NCBI GenBank assembly: GCA_030429345.1
Contig: JAUIFJ010000028.1
Coordinates: 1-45,191, forward strand
Source of the DNA: a bacterium
Lineage (GTDB): Bacteria > CAIWAD01
Direction: 5' to 3'
DNA length: 45,191 nucleotides
Shown here: piece by piece, positions 7,670 to 18,938 of the stretch
Layout of the letters: each line of letters begins with the position of its first letter
Numbering within the stretch: position 1 is the stretch's first letter
Notes under the pieces: model-generated
The model's input: only the letters and a program-made list of their open reading frames with translations
Database searches by the model: none
Told to the model about the DNA's origin: nothing
Translations under genes and position numbers: made by a program

Positions 7670-7885
7670 ATGAAGATCCGCATCGTCTACTGCCAGGTCT
7701 GAAACTACGAACCCAAGGCCGCCGGTCTGGCGGCTTTCCTCAAGAGCGCACTGGGTGTGCAGGCGGAGCTGGAAGCCGGCAGCGGCGGCATCTTCGATGT
7801 CTACAAGGACGGCAACCGCGTCTACAGCAAGCACGAGACCGGGCGCTTCCCGGAACACGAAGAGGCGCTCGGATTGTTGAAGTGA
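7670..7885 (+). CDS. SelW/Rdx-type selenoprotein with in-frame UGA (selenocysteine)
   Basis: Read through the TGA at 7700-7702, this gene encodes 71 residues starting MKIRIVYCQVUNYEPKA. The Cys8-x-x-Sec11 pair near the N terminus after a beta strand is the redox motif of the SelW/SelT/SelH (Rdx) thioredoxin-like family. Downstream GSGGIFDVYKDG and YSKHETGRFPE match bacterial SelW-like proteins. GGAGAAGGAGG precedes the ATG. Just after UGA a hairpin at 7715-7737 has a GGUCU loop, as in known bacterial SECIS elements. Likely a small cytosolic thiol/selenol oxidoreductase. The reading is strong because homology continues in frame on both sides of the stop. A plain gene call would stop after ten codons and lose it. 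Confidence 0.93.
7715..7737 (+). promoter_or_regulatory. Bacterial SECIS hairpin
   Basis: AAGGCCGCC pairs with GGCGGCTTT (nine pairs, one G-U) around a five-base loop GGTCT. The loop starts 22 bases after the UGA, in the range used by bacterial SelB. The GGUCU apical loop is the same as in the E. coli fdhF element (known). No other function is needed to explain this structure inside a coding region. Confidence 0.82.
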
Positions 7886-7889
7886 TACG

Positions 7890-7918
7890 AAAAAGCCCCG
7901 GCCTTGGCCGGGGCTTTT
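7890..7918. terminator. Bidirectional rho-independent terminator
   Basis: AAAAGCCCCGGCC-TT-GGCCGGGGCTTTT is a perfect 13-pair stem with A and T tracts on both sides. It lies between the convergent selenoprotein gene and ispG and should stop transcription from both. Confidence 0.93.
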
Positions 7919-7939
7919 CTCTCCGGTGAGTGGAGGCTC

Positions 7940-9850
7940 CTAGGCCGGGGCCTGCGCCTCTTCCGGCTCTTCCCACTTGCCGTGTTCGCGGATCAGCTCG
8001 ATCAGCGCGTCGACGGCCTCGGCAGAAGGGATGTTCTTGCGTACGACATCGTGGCCCACGTAGAGGTCGACCTTGCCGGCGGCACTGCCTACGTAGCCGA
8101 AATCGGCGTCGGCCATTTCGCCGGGGCCGTTCACGATGCAGCCCATGATGCCGATCTTCAGCCCCGTCAGGTGGGAGGTGCGGGCGCGAATCGCCCGGCT
8201 GGTCTCTTCCAGGTCGAAGAGGGTCCGTCCGCAGCTGGGGCAGCTGACGAACTCGGTGGAGAAAATGCGCGCTCCGGCGCCCTGCAGCACGGTGAAGGCG
8301 AAGAGCCGGCTGCCGGTCAACGCCACATCGCCCAACAGGGTCAGGCTCTGGCCGATGCCGTCGGCCAGCAGCGCTCCCAGCTGGCTGGCCAGCGAAAGCG
8401 GATCCGCGCATTCGCCGCCCTGCGCCAGCAGATCCACCGGCATCTGGCTGCCCTGTCGCCTCAGCACCTGGTCCAGCAGGCGGTAGCGATGCACCAGGTT
8501 CTCCCCTTCGATGGAAAGCAGGGTGCGCTCGGCGGAGAAATGCTCGCTGATGTACTGCACGATGCTGTTGATCTGCGGTACTTCGCGGGCGCGAATGTGG
8601 AACTGCAGCAGTTCCGGCATGTCCTCCTTCAGGTCGACCCAGCTCGAGATGTCGTCATGGATCACATCGACAGGCACGATGCGCCGTGAGACACGGTCGT
8701 CGACACGGTCCGAGTCGAAGAGCGTGACCGGCGCTTCCAGGTCCGCCAGCGCGGAGGGTTCGGCGGGAATGCGGCTGTCCGGCTCCGGCAGGCGGTCCTC
8801 CATTTCGCTGATGCCCGGCACATGCTGGGCGTTGCTCATCAGCGTCACCGGCACCTGCGAACGCCCGCCAATACAGAAACGCTTCTCCCGGTCACAGATC
8901 TCGCGGGTCTGCCGCGGCGACCAGCTGGTCCAGTCCAGCCCCGCTTCCGGGTAGGCCAGGCCCGCGCTGGCGCGTCCCTTGTCGAAGAGCGCCGCCAGGC
9001 GCGAGGCGGGCTGCACCTCCATTTCCGGAGGATCCGTCAGCGAGACGCGCACCGTGTCGCCGATGCCGTCTTCCAGCAGCGCGCCGATGCCCTGGGCGCT
9101 TTTGAGGATGCCCTCGATGCCCCCGCCGGCCTCGGTCACGCCCAGGTGCAGCGGGTAGTTCATTTCGTTCTCGCGCATGCGCTCGACCAGCTCGCGGTAG
9201 GCGTAGACCATGACGCGCACGTTGCTGGCCTTCATCGAGAGCACCAGGTTGTGGAAGTTCTCCTCCTCGCAGAAGCGGATGTACTCCAAAGCGCTTTCCA
9301 CCATGCCGCGGGGAGTGTCTCCCCAGCGCTGCACCATGCGCTGGCTCAGCGAGCCGTGGTTGGTGCCGATGCGCAGGGCCTTGCCTTCGCGCTTGAGCAG
9401 CTGCACCAGCGGGCGAAAGGCCTCGCGGGCCTTGTCGCGGCCCTCGTCGTACTGGGCCTCGCTGATCTCCGCCGTATCACGACCGGGGCGGCCGGAGAAG
9501 TTGCCCGGATTGATCCGCACCTTTTCCACGTGCAGGGCCGCTTCCAGGGCGGCGCGGGGGCTGAAATGGATGTCGGCGCAGAGGGGGACCTTGACCCCGC
9601 GGGAGTGCAGGGTGGCGCGGATCTCCTTCAGGGCCTGGGCGTCCTTGATGCCGGGGGCCGTGATGCGCACCAGCTCGCAGCCGGCCTGGACCAGTGTTTC
9701 CACCTGGGCCACCGTCGCGGCCACATCGGTGGTCAGGGTATTGGTCATCGACTGCACGCGGATCGGCTGGTTGCCGCCCAGCAGCAGGTCCCCGATGCGG
9801 ACCGTTCGCGTCTTGAATCGCTTGTAGCGCAAGCGGTTGGTAGTGTACAT
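7940..9850 (-). CDS. ispG: (E)-4-hydroxy-3-methylbut-2-enyl-diphosphate synthase, long form
   Basis: This 636-residue protein performs the penultimate step of the MEP isoprenoid pathway, converting MEcPP to HMBPP with a [4Fe-4S] cluster. The N-terminal TIM barrel carries RIGDLLLGGNQPIRVQSMTN and TAPGIKDAQAL. The C-terminal iron-sulfur domain carries CPSCGRT (Cys537, Cys540) and MGCIVNGPGE (Cys571), the three cluster ligands. The protein is about 250 residues longer than the E. coli enzyme, with an inserted middle domain (about 280-510), as in the forms of plants, Chlamydia and Bacteroidota. The ATG at 9850 precedes the conserved N terminus; the frame stays open far upstream only by chance in G+C-rich DNA. 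Confidence 0.95.
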   Translation of the reverse strand: MYTTNRLRYKRFKTRTVRIGDLLLGGNQPIRVQSMTNTLTTDVAATVAQVETLVQAGCELVRITAPGIKDAQALKEIRATLHSRGVKVPLCADIHFSPRAALEAALHVEKVRINPGNFSGRPGRDTAEISEAQYDEGRDKAREAFRPLVQLLKREGKALRIGTNHGSLSQRMVQRWGDTPRGMVESALEYIRFCEEENFHNLVLSMKASNVRVMVYAYRELVERMRENEMNYPLHLGVTEAGGGIEGILKSAQGIGALLEDGIGDTVRVSLTDPPEMEVQPASRLAALFDKGRASAGLAYPEAGLDWTSWSPRQTREICDREKRFCIGGRSQVPVTLMSNAQHVPGISEMEDRLPEPDSRIPAEPSALADLEAPVTLFDSDRVDDRVSRRIVPVDVIHDDISSWVDLKEDMPELLQFHIRAREVPQINSIVQYISEHFSAERTLLSIEGENLVHRYRLLDQVLRRQGSQMPVDLLAQGGECADPLSLASQLGALLADGIGQSLTLLGDVALTGSRLFAFTVLQGAGARIFSTEFVSCPSCGRTLFDLEETSRAIRARTSHLTGLKIGIMGCIVNGPGEMADADFGYVGSAAGKVDLYVGHDVVRKNIPSAEAVDALIELIREHGKWEEPEEAQAPA

Positions 9851-10145
9851 CCCTGCCTCATGCTGCCCTTGCCGGGGCAGCCGGCTCCTGGAGCTCCGTC
9901 TTCGTCTCCAGCTGCGGCTGCCGTCGATATCGATATCGAAATCGAAATCGACCAAAGCAAGCCGCAGCCGCCTCCGCGTGGATTTGTGCGGCTCGCGATT
10001 GCTTCGAGCGGCAGGACGGAAGCGTCCCGGGAGTGCAGGGGACGAAGCCCTCGCGCTTCGCCGGCGATATCCCCGACGATGTCGAAATCGATGCAAGGGA
10101 AGTGGTACCTTGCGGACTTCCCAGGGATTCAAAAGAGGTGGCTTC
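9851..10145. other. Divergent ispG/pfk intergenic region with hexamer repeat
   Basis: These 295 bases separate the ispG start (minus) from the phosphofructokinase start (plus) and must hold both promoters, although no clear -35/-10 pair could be picked. The notable content is a run of GATATC, GATATC, GAAATC, GAAATC hexamers (about 9924-9951) bracketed by CTGCGGC (9912-9918) and GCCGCAG (9961-9967), which can pair across it. A related GTCGAAATCGATGC lies at about 10081. Confidence 0.6.
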
Positions 10146-11312
10146 ATGTCCGAGCAGACTCCGGCGGAACCGACAGCAGAAGTGAAGCGCCCCGAGCGCA
10201 GGATCCGCCGTATTGCGGTTTCGACCAGCGGCGGCGACGCTCCGGGGCTGAATGCCGTGATTCGCGGCGTGACCAAGTCGGCGATCCAGAAGTACCACTG
10301 GGAAGTCATCGGCATTCTCAACGGCCTGGAAGGCCTGATCGACACGAGCCGCATTCTTCCCCTGACCATCGAGAACGTGCGCGGCATCCTGCCCAAGGGC
10401 GGCACCATTCTGGGGGCCGATTCCAGCGGCTATCCCTTCAACCGCCGCGTGATCCGCGACGGTCAGGCCGTCGACCTGGACGTGCGCAACCTGATCAAGC
10501 AGAATTTCCACTACCTGGGCCTGGACGCCCTGGTCTGCATCGGCGGCGAGGGCACCATGGCCATCGCCCACGAACTGTCCCAGCTCGGGATTCCCGTCGT
10601 CGGCGTGCCCAAGACCATCGACAACGACCTCTACGGCACCGACTATACCTTCGGCTTCCGCACGGCGGTGCAGAACGCCATGGAGGCCTGCGATCGCCTG
10701 CATGACACGGCGGCCAGCCACCACCGGGTGATGATCCTGGAACTGATGGGCCGCTACGCCGGCTGGATCGCCCTCAACACGGGCATCTCCGGCGACGCGG
10801 ACGTGATCCTGATTCCGGAGATCCCCTTCGACCTGCAGGAGATCAACGACGCCATCATCCGCCGCCAGCGCAGGGGCAAGGACTTCTCGATCATCGTGGT
10901 CGCCGAAGGAGCCCACCAGCAGGGCGGAGGAGCCCACGTGGCCGAATCGGCCGACGAGCGCGCCTCCGACATGGACCGCCTGGGCGGCATCGGCAACTGG
11001 CTGGCGCGGGAACTCAACAAGGGCACCAACATGCAGTGCCGCGCCACCATTCTGGGGCACATCCAGCGCGGCGGCAGCCCGACGGCCAGCGATCGCCAGC
11101 TGGCGACCTTCTTCGGCGTGCACGCCACCCAGCTGATCCACGAGGGCCGTTTCGACCGCCTGACCGTACTCAAGGGCACGGAGATCAGCGACATTCCCAT
11201 GGAAGACGTGATCCGCCAGTACAAGCAGGTGGATCCCGAGGGCCAGATGGTCCGCTATGCCGAGCGCATGGGGGTCTGTTTCGGCCGTCCCAACCACGAG
11301 ATCCAGTACTAG
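10146..11312 (+). CDS. pfkA: 6-phosphofructokinase, group III type (ATP or PPi)
   Basis: This 388-residue enzyme phosphorylates fructose 6-phosphate in glycolysis. STSGGDAPGLNAVIRG is the nucleotide loop, GGEGT (133-137) the phosphoryl-donor site, and PKTIDND (155-161) the catalytic loop with the base Asp. Classic ATP enzymes read GGDGS and PGTIDND. The combination GGEGT plus PKTIDND is typical of the mixed group III, whose members use ATP or pyrophosphate, so the donor cannot be decided from sequence alone. The ATG at 10146 follows AGAGGTGG. It has an N-terminal extension of about 20 charged residues before the fold. No terminator is visible in the 124 bases before kdsB. Confidence 0.92.
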   Translation: MSEQTPAEPTAEVKRPERRIRRIAVSTSGGDAPGLNAVIRGVTKSAIQKYHWEVIGILNGLEGLIDTSRILPLTIENVRGILPKGGTILGADSSGYPFNRRVIRDGQAVDLDVRNLIKQNFHYLGLDALVCIGGEGTMAIAHELSQLGIPVVGVPKTIDNDLYGTDYTFGFRTAVQNAMEACDRLHDTAASHHRVMILELMGRYAGWIALNTGISGDADVILIPEIPFDLQEINDAIIRRQRRGKDFSIIVVAEGAHQQGGGAHVAESADERASDMDRLGGIGNWLARELNKGTNMQCRATILGHIQRGGSPTASDRQLATFFGVHATQLIHEGRFDRLTVLKGTEISDIPMEDVIRQYKQVDPEGQMVRYAERMGVCFGRPNHEIQY

Positions 11313-14664
<3,352 letters not shown>

Positions 14665-14668
<4 letters not shown>

Positions 14669-15207
14669 CACAGGCGCAGGGAATCCGCCTGGTGCTGCTC
14701 GACGTGGACGGCGTGCTCAGCAACGGGCGCCTCTACCTGGGGTCCGGCGAGGAGCTGAAGGCCTACGACGCCCGCGACGGCTTCGGCATCTCCCTGCTGC
14801 AGGCCGCCGGCATCCGCGTCGGGATTCTTACCGGGCGGCAAAGCGCCAGCGTCGAGCGCCGGGCCGCGGAGCTGCGCATCGATCCCCTGCTGCAGGGACG
14901 CCCGGACAAGGCCGAGGCCTTCGCCGAGGTCCTGCAGGGCCTGGCGCTGGAGGCCGACGAAGTGTGCTACATGGGGGACGACTGGCTGGACCTGCCGCTG
15001 CTGGCCCGGGTTGGGCTTTCGGCCTGCCCGGCGGATGCGCGCCCCGAGGTGCGGGAGGCCTGCGACCTGGTCACCCGGGCCCATGGCGGCCGAGGCGCCG
15101 TGCGCGAACTGGCGGAATGGATCCTGCGGCAGCAGGGCAGGTTGGAAGAGCTCCTGGCGGCGTATACGAAAGGGGACGCGGATCATGGCCGAAGCACCCG
15201 GCAGTGA
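14665..15207 (+). CDS. kdsC: 3-deoxy-D-manno-octulosonate 8-phosphate phosphatase (HAD family)
   Basis: This 180-residue HAD phosphatase converts Kdo 8-phosphate to Kdo. LLDVDGVLSNG carries the nucleophile Asp13 and the acid Asp15, LTGRQS is motif II, and GDDWLDLPLL is motif IV. It has no large cap domain, as expected for tetrameric C0 KdsC. Starts at GTG 14665 overlapping the kdsA stop (GTGA), and its last 23 bases overlap the kdsD start. Confidence 0.94.
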
Positions 15208-16168
15208 GACACGCTGCATCGAGTGGCTGAAGGAGGTCGTGCGCATCGAGCGCTCGGCGCTTCAGGCCCTGGAGGAACGGATGGACACGGCCTTCGTGCG
15301 CGCGGTGGAGCTCATCGACAAGGTGCGCGGACGCGTGATCGTCTGCGGCCTGGGCAAGTCGGGCTTCATCGCCCGCAAGATCGCCGCCACCATGACCTCC
15401 ACCGGCACGCCGGCCTTCTACGTCCACCCCGTCGAAGGGGCCCACGGCGACTTCGGCCTGATCCAGCCGGGGGACGTGGCCCTGGTGCTCAGCAAGAGCG
15501 GGGCCGGCGAGGAGCTGGGCCTCCTGCTCCCCTTCCTCAAGCGCTCGGAGGTGCCGGTGATCGGCATCACCCACGACCTGAAGAGCCCGCTGGCCGAACA
15601 CAGCGAGATCGTGCTCGACGGCAGCATCGAGCAGGAAGCCTGCCCCAACGGCATCGCGCCGACCACCAGCTCGACCGTGGCCCTCGTGATCGGGGACGCG
15701 CTGGCCGTGGCCCTCATGCGCCGTCGCGGTTTCAGCCGCGAGGACTTCGCACGCTTCCATCCGGCGGGCGCGCTGGGGCGGCGCCTGCTCCTGCGGGCCA
15801 TCGACGCCATTCCCAAGGGCCGCGAGCTGCCCAGCGTATCCCCGGAAGCCGAGCTGACACGCGTGATCCTGAGCATCACGGAGAACCGCGTCGGCGCGAC
15901 GCTGGTCCGCAAGGACGGGAAGCTGCTGGGGCTGATCACCGATGGCGACCTGCGGCGGCACATGCTCTCCAGCCGGGAAAAGAAGGACATCACGGCCGCC
16001 GAACTGATGTCCCCCGCTCCACACACTTTCGCCGCCGAGGGCCTGGCCGCCGAGGCCATGGCCCTGCTCAACCGGCACAAGATCCAGCAGCTCGTGCTGA
16101 CGGATTCCGCCGGGCGACCCGCGGCGATCCTGCACCTGCACGACCTGCTCAGCCAGGGCCTTCGCTGA
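15185..16168 (+). CDS. kdsD: D-arabinose 5-phosphate isomerase (SIS plus two CBS domains)
   Basis: This 327-residue enzyme interconverts ribulose 5-phosphate and arabinose 5-phosphate, the entry step to Kdo. The SIS domain (about 40-175) shows VCGLGKSGFIARKIAATMTS, HPVEGAHGDFGLI, SKSGAGEELG and APTTSSTVALVIGDALA. Two CBS domains follow (about 205-262 and 270-325). The isomerase is translated from ATG 15185 inside the end of kdsC. With kdsA, kdsC and kdsB nearby, all four Kdo steps are in one transcript. Confidence 0.95.
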   Translation: MAEAPGSETRCIEWLKEVVRIERSALQALEERMDTAFVRAVELIDKVRGRVIVCGLGKSGFIARKIAATMTSTGTPAFYVHPVEGAHGDFGLIQPGDVALVLSKSGAGEELGLLLPFLKRSEVPVIGITHDLKSPLAEHSEIVLDGSIEQEACPNGIAPTTSSTVALVIGDALAVALMRRRGFSREDFARFHPAGALGRRLLLRAIDAIPKGRELPSVSPEAELTRVILSITENRVGATLVRKDGKLLGLITDGDLRRHMLSSREKKDITAAELMSPAPHTFAAEGLAAEAMALLNRHKIQQLVLTDSAGRPAAILHLHDLLSQGLR

Positions 16169-16169
16169 C

Positions 16170-16727
16170 ATGCCCGCGCGCCTGTGTCACGCTGCCTGCC
16201 TGCTGGCCCTGCTGGCAGCCTGCAGCCGCTTCGAGAGCGACGCGGAGCTGGAGGACATCAGCGACCGGCCCGAGCAGGAGTTCCTGCAGGGGACCATCGA
16301 GCTCTTCGAGCAGGAGCGCCTGCTGGGGACCGTCGAGGCGGATGTGATCCAGCAGTTCAAGAAGGAGAACCGTCTGCTCCTCTACGGCTCCGTCCACGCC
16401 GAGGATTTCGACAGCACCGGCAGCCTGCGCTCGCAGCTGGATTGTGATACCCTGCATGTCAACCGCGTCCTGCGCGACCTGAAGGCCGTCGGCAACGTGA
16501 TCGTCTATTCCAGCGAAACGCCCTCCGGGCAGGGCCGTCTGCGCCTCGAGACCGATTCGCTGGAATGGAAGAACCGCATCCAGCGCATTCGCACGGAGGC
16601 CGACGTGGTCTTCTACACGGAACAGGACACGCTCTACGGAACCGGCTTCTCCAGCGATCGCGACCTGCGCAACTGGGAGATCACGAAGGCGCGCGGCGTG
16701 AGCCACCGGCCGGAGGGTCAGCCGTGA
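16170..16727 (+). CDS. lptC: LptC-like LPS export lipoprotein
   Basis: This is a 185-residue protein. The signal segment ends LLALLAAC with lipidation Cys18. The body has the OstA/LptC beta-jellyroll strand pattern: GTIELFEQERLLGTVEADVI, LLYGSVHAEDFDSTG, LDCDTLHVNRVLRDLKAVG, VIVYSSE and LETDSLEWKNR. LptC proteins normally keep an uncleaved membrane anchor and join LptBFG to LptA; a lipid anchor could do the same. It follows kdsD by one base and overlaps the next gene (GTGA). Assignment rests on strand pattern, size and place in the operon. Confidence 0.82.
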   Translation: MPARLCHAACLLALLAACSRFESDAELEDISDRPEQEFLQGTIELFEQERLLGTVEADVIQQFKKENRLLLYGSVHAEDFDSTGSLRSQLDCDTLHVNRVLRDLKAVGNVIVYSSETPSGQGRLRLETDSLEWKNRIQRIRTEADVVFYTEQDTLYGTGFSSDRDLRNWEITKARGVSHRPEGQP

Positions 16728-17854
16728 TCGCCCTGCTGCTCGTCTTCCTCCACTGCGGCAGGGCCGCGGCCGAGCCGATCACCCTGGAACACGCGGACAT
16801 CTTCCGCAATGTGCCTGTGGGCACCGTCGAACTCCAGGAGCTGCAGGGCAACGTCCGCGTGCTGCACAAGGGCATGGTCATCGATTTCCACTTCGGCCGC
16901 TACAATCGCCAGAACGGCGTGCTTCACTGCATCACGGACGTGGTCGTCACACAGGAAGGCGACACGCTGACCGCCGACGAGATCACCTTCTACGAGAAGG
17001 ACGAGCGGACCGTGGCCCGCGGGCACGTGGTCTACCGCGGCGACAGCCTGCTGGCCACCGGGCGCGAGGCGATCTGGAAGCGCGGCCTGGAACAGGGCGA
17101 GATGAGCGGCGAAGTGCGGATCACGGACTTCAAGGCCGGCCTGGTGCTCGACTGCGACCGGGCCCAGCTGGACAATGCCAGCGGGCGGGCCCGCGCCGAT
17201 CGCAGTCCCGTGCTGACCCAGCTGGAGGGCGGCGAGCAGAGCGCCGTCCTGCGCGCCCGCGTGCTGGAAGTCTTTCGCGGCCAGGAAGAGGCTCTGGCCT
17301 GGCAGGAGGTCGAGCTGGAGCGCGAGGGCCTGGTCGCCACTTGCGACAGCCTGCGCTTCCTGCAGGCGGAAGGCCTGGCGCGGCTCTTCATTGACCCGCG
17401 CATCGTCCAGGAGGACCGCGAGATCAGCGGACTGGAAATGGAGATCTGGAGCCGGGAGCAGCAGCTGGATTCGCTCAAGGTGCACGGCCAGGCCCTGGTG
17501 CTTTCGCCGGCAGACAGCGTCAGCGCCAGCCTGATGGATCGCCTGGAAGGAGATGAGCTGCAGATCCATTTCCGCGAGGGGCAGCCGGAGCGCATTCTCG
17601 TCGAAGGCTCGGCCCTGGCGGTCAGCTTCCTGCGCGACGATGCCGGAGAAGCCGGCATGAACCTGGCCCGCGCCCCGCGCATGGAGTTTCGCCTGCAGGA
17701 GGGCGAGCTCGAGGAGCTCTCCATGGGCGGGGGAGTGCGCGCCTGGTGGATTCCCCTGCTTGAACCGCGAAAGCCCGCCTCTCTCGAGTCGCGGGAAGCC
17801 CCGCCCGCTGTGCCGTCCACTCCACAGGACACACCTGAAGAAGGTGCTCCCTGA
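16724..17854 (+). CDS. LptA/OstA-domain protein, enlarged
   Basis: This 376-residue exported protein has a short signal segment (about 1-16), then OstA-type repeats: LQGNVRVLHKGMVIDFHFGR, LTADEITFYEKDERTVARGH, GDSLLATGREAIWKR, and later CDSLRFLQAEG. It is about twice the length of E. coli LptA (about 185 residues), and the second half also reads as jellyroll strands. It may therefore span more of the periplasm, or cover part of an LptD-like role. The tail (about 345-376) is Pro/Glu-rich and likely disordered. Start GTG overlaps the lptC stop. Function: periplasmic LPS bridge (inferred from fold and position). Confidence 0.8.
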   Translation: MIALLLVFLHCGRAAAEPITLEHADIFRNVPVGTVELQELQGNVRVLHKGMVIDFHFGRYNRQNGVLHCITDVVVTQEGDTLTADEITFYEKDERTVARGHVVYRGDSLLATGREAIWKRGLEQGEMSGEVRITDFKAGLVLDCDRAQLDNASGRARADRSPVLTQLEGGEQSAVLRARVLEVFRGQEEALAWQEVELEREGLVATCDSLRFLQAEGLARLFIDPRIVQEDREISGLEMEIWSREQQLDSLKVHGQALVLSPADSVSASLMDRLEGDELQIHFREGQPERILVEGSALAVSFLRDDAGEAGMNLARAPRMEFRLQEGELEELSMGGGVRAWWIPLLEPRKPASLESREAPPAVPSTPQDTPEEGAP

Positions 17855-17915
17855 ACTCTGAAATGGACTTTACTGCAAATGCAGTGCCAAGTTTTGGAAG
17901 TCCCGGTTTTTTTGC

Positions 17916-17943
17916 TTGCGCAGCGCGGTGGAATTGCTACACT
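17916..17943 (+). promoter_or_regulatory. Candidate promoter for lptB-rpoN
   Basis: TTGCGC (17916-17921), a 16-base spacer and TACACT (17938-17943), with TGC just before the -10, form a fair extended -10 promoter. It lies 195 bases before the chosen lptB start, in the first gap (283 bases) of the operon, and would give lptB and rpoN their own transcription. The string GGAATTGCTA recurs upstream of ychF at 31727. Confidence 0.4.
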
Positions 17944-18137
17944 TCCTTCAATCCGAAGCGAAAATCGCCGGAGATTCTATTGAGGATTCCGCAGCGCTTC
18001 GCCTGGAGAAGGTCGGTCACCGGAAGGCCGGCCCAGCGGAAAGAAGGCGGTACAGGGGACACGGACCGCGCTTCCTTTCGACAGTCCTGACCGTTTCCAA
18101 GACCTATATGGACAAGCCCTTCGGGGCCTGGAGCCAG

Positions 18138-18899
18138 ATGACTCGTCAGCTGAGCAGCGATCAGCTTGTCAAGACCTACGGGCGCCGCACGGTGGTCCAG
18201 GGGGTCTCCATCGAGGTCCGCACGGGCGAGATCGTCGGCCTGCTCGGCCCCAACGGCGCCGGCAAGACGACCACCTTCTACATGATGACCGGCATGATCC
18301 GCCCCACCGCCGGACGCATCCTGCTGGACGAGAAGGAGATCACGCGCCTGCCCATGTTCCGCCGCGCCCGCCAGGGCCTGGGCTACCTGCCCCAGGAGGC
18401 CAGCATCTTCCGGCGCATGACGGTGGAAGAGAACCTGATGGCGATCCTGGAAACCCTTCCCCTGAAGCGCAGGGAGCGCAAAGAGCGGCTGGATGAGCTG
18501 CTGGCCGAGCTGCGGGTCTCGCACCTGAAGAAGGCCCTGGCGCATACGCTCTCCGGCGGCGAGCGCCGACGGGTCGAGATCGCGCGGGCACTGGTTACCC
18601 GGCCATCGTTCATTCTGCTCGACGAGCCCTTCGCCGGAGTGGACCCGATTGCGGTCGGCGACATTCAAAGCATCATCCACGAGCTGCGTGAACGCAATAT
18701 CGGGGTGCTGATTACCGATCATAACGTACATGAGACGCTGAGCATTACGGACCGGGCCTATCTGCTCTACGAGGGCAAGATCCTGCGTTCGGGCTCGGCG
18801 GAAGAGCTGGCCGCCGACGAACAGGTGCGCCGCCTCTACCTGGGAGAGAATTTCCGCCTGGTGCGCCGCGAGCGCAGGCAGCCGGAAGAAACGCAATAG
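18138..18899 (+). CDS. lptB: LPS export ABC transporter ATPase
   Basis: This 253-residue ATPase powers LptFG extraction of LPS from the inner membrane. GPNGAGKTT (37-45) is Walker A, LSGGE (from 138) the signature, [12 protein letters not shown] (about 155-166) Walker B, and LITDHNVHE the switch His. [20 protein letters not shown] is characteristic of LptB. ATG 18138 with GGAG upstream fits the family N terminus; ATG 18108 and the longer frame from 17916 lack a binding site. The lptF and lptG permeases are not in this window. Confidence 0.95.
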   Translation: MTRQLSSDQLVKTYGRRTVVQGVSIEVRTGEIVGLLGPNGAGKTTTFYMMTGMIRPTAGRILLDEKEITRLPMFRRARQGLGYLPQEASIFRRMTVEENLMAILETLPLKRRERKERLDELLAELRVSHLKKALAHTLSGGERRRVEIARALVTRPSFILLDEPFAGVDPIAVGDIQSIIHELRERNIGVLITDHNVHETLSITDRAYLLYEGKILRSGSAEELAADEQVRRLYLGENFRLVRRERRQPEETQ

Positions 18900-18938
18900 T
18901 GTGACTGCCCTCGAGGCAGGGATGAAAGGCCTTCGCCC

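Noticed and set aside
7700-7702. TGA as a simple nonsense mutation (pseudogene)
   Set aside because: It falls exactly at the CxxU position of the SelW family, with a SECIS-like hairpin after it and intact homology downstream.
9851-10408. N-terminal extension of IspG
   Set aside because: The frame is open, but the extra sequence crosses the phosphofructokinase start and is low-complexity; the conserved enzyme begins at ATG 9850.
17895-17920. Sigma-54 promoter upstream of lptB (TTGG ... TTGC)
   Set aside because: The GG-to-GC distance is 18 bases instead of 12, and sigma-54 spacing is strict.
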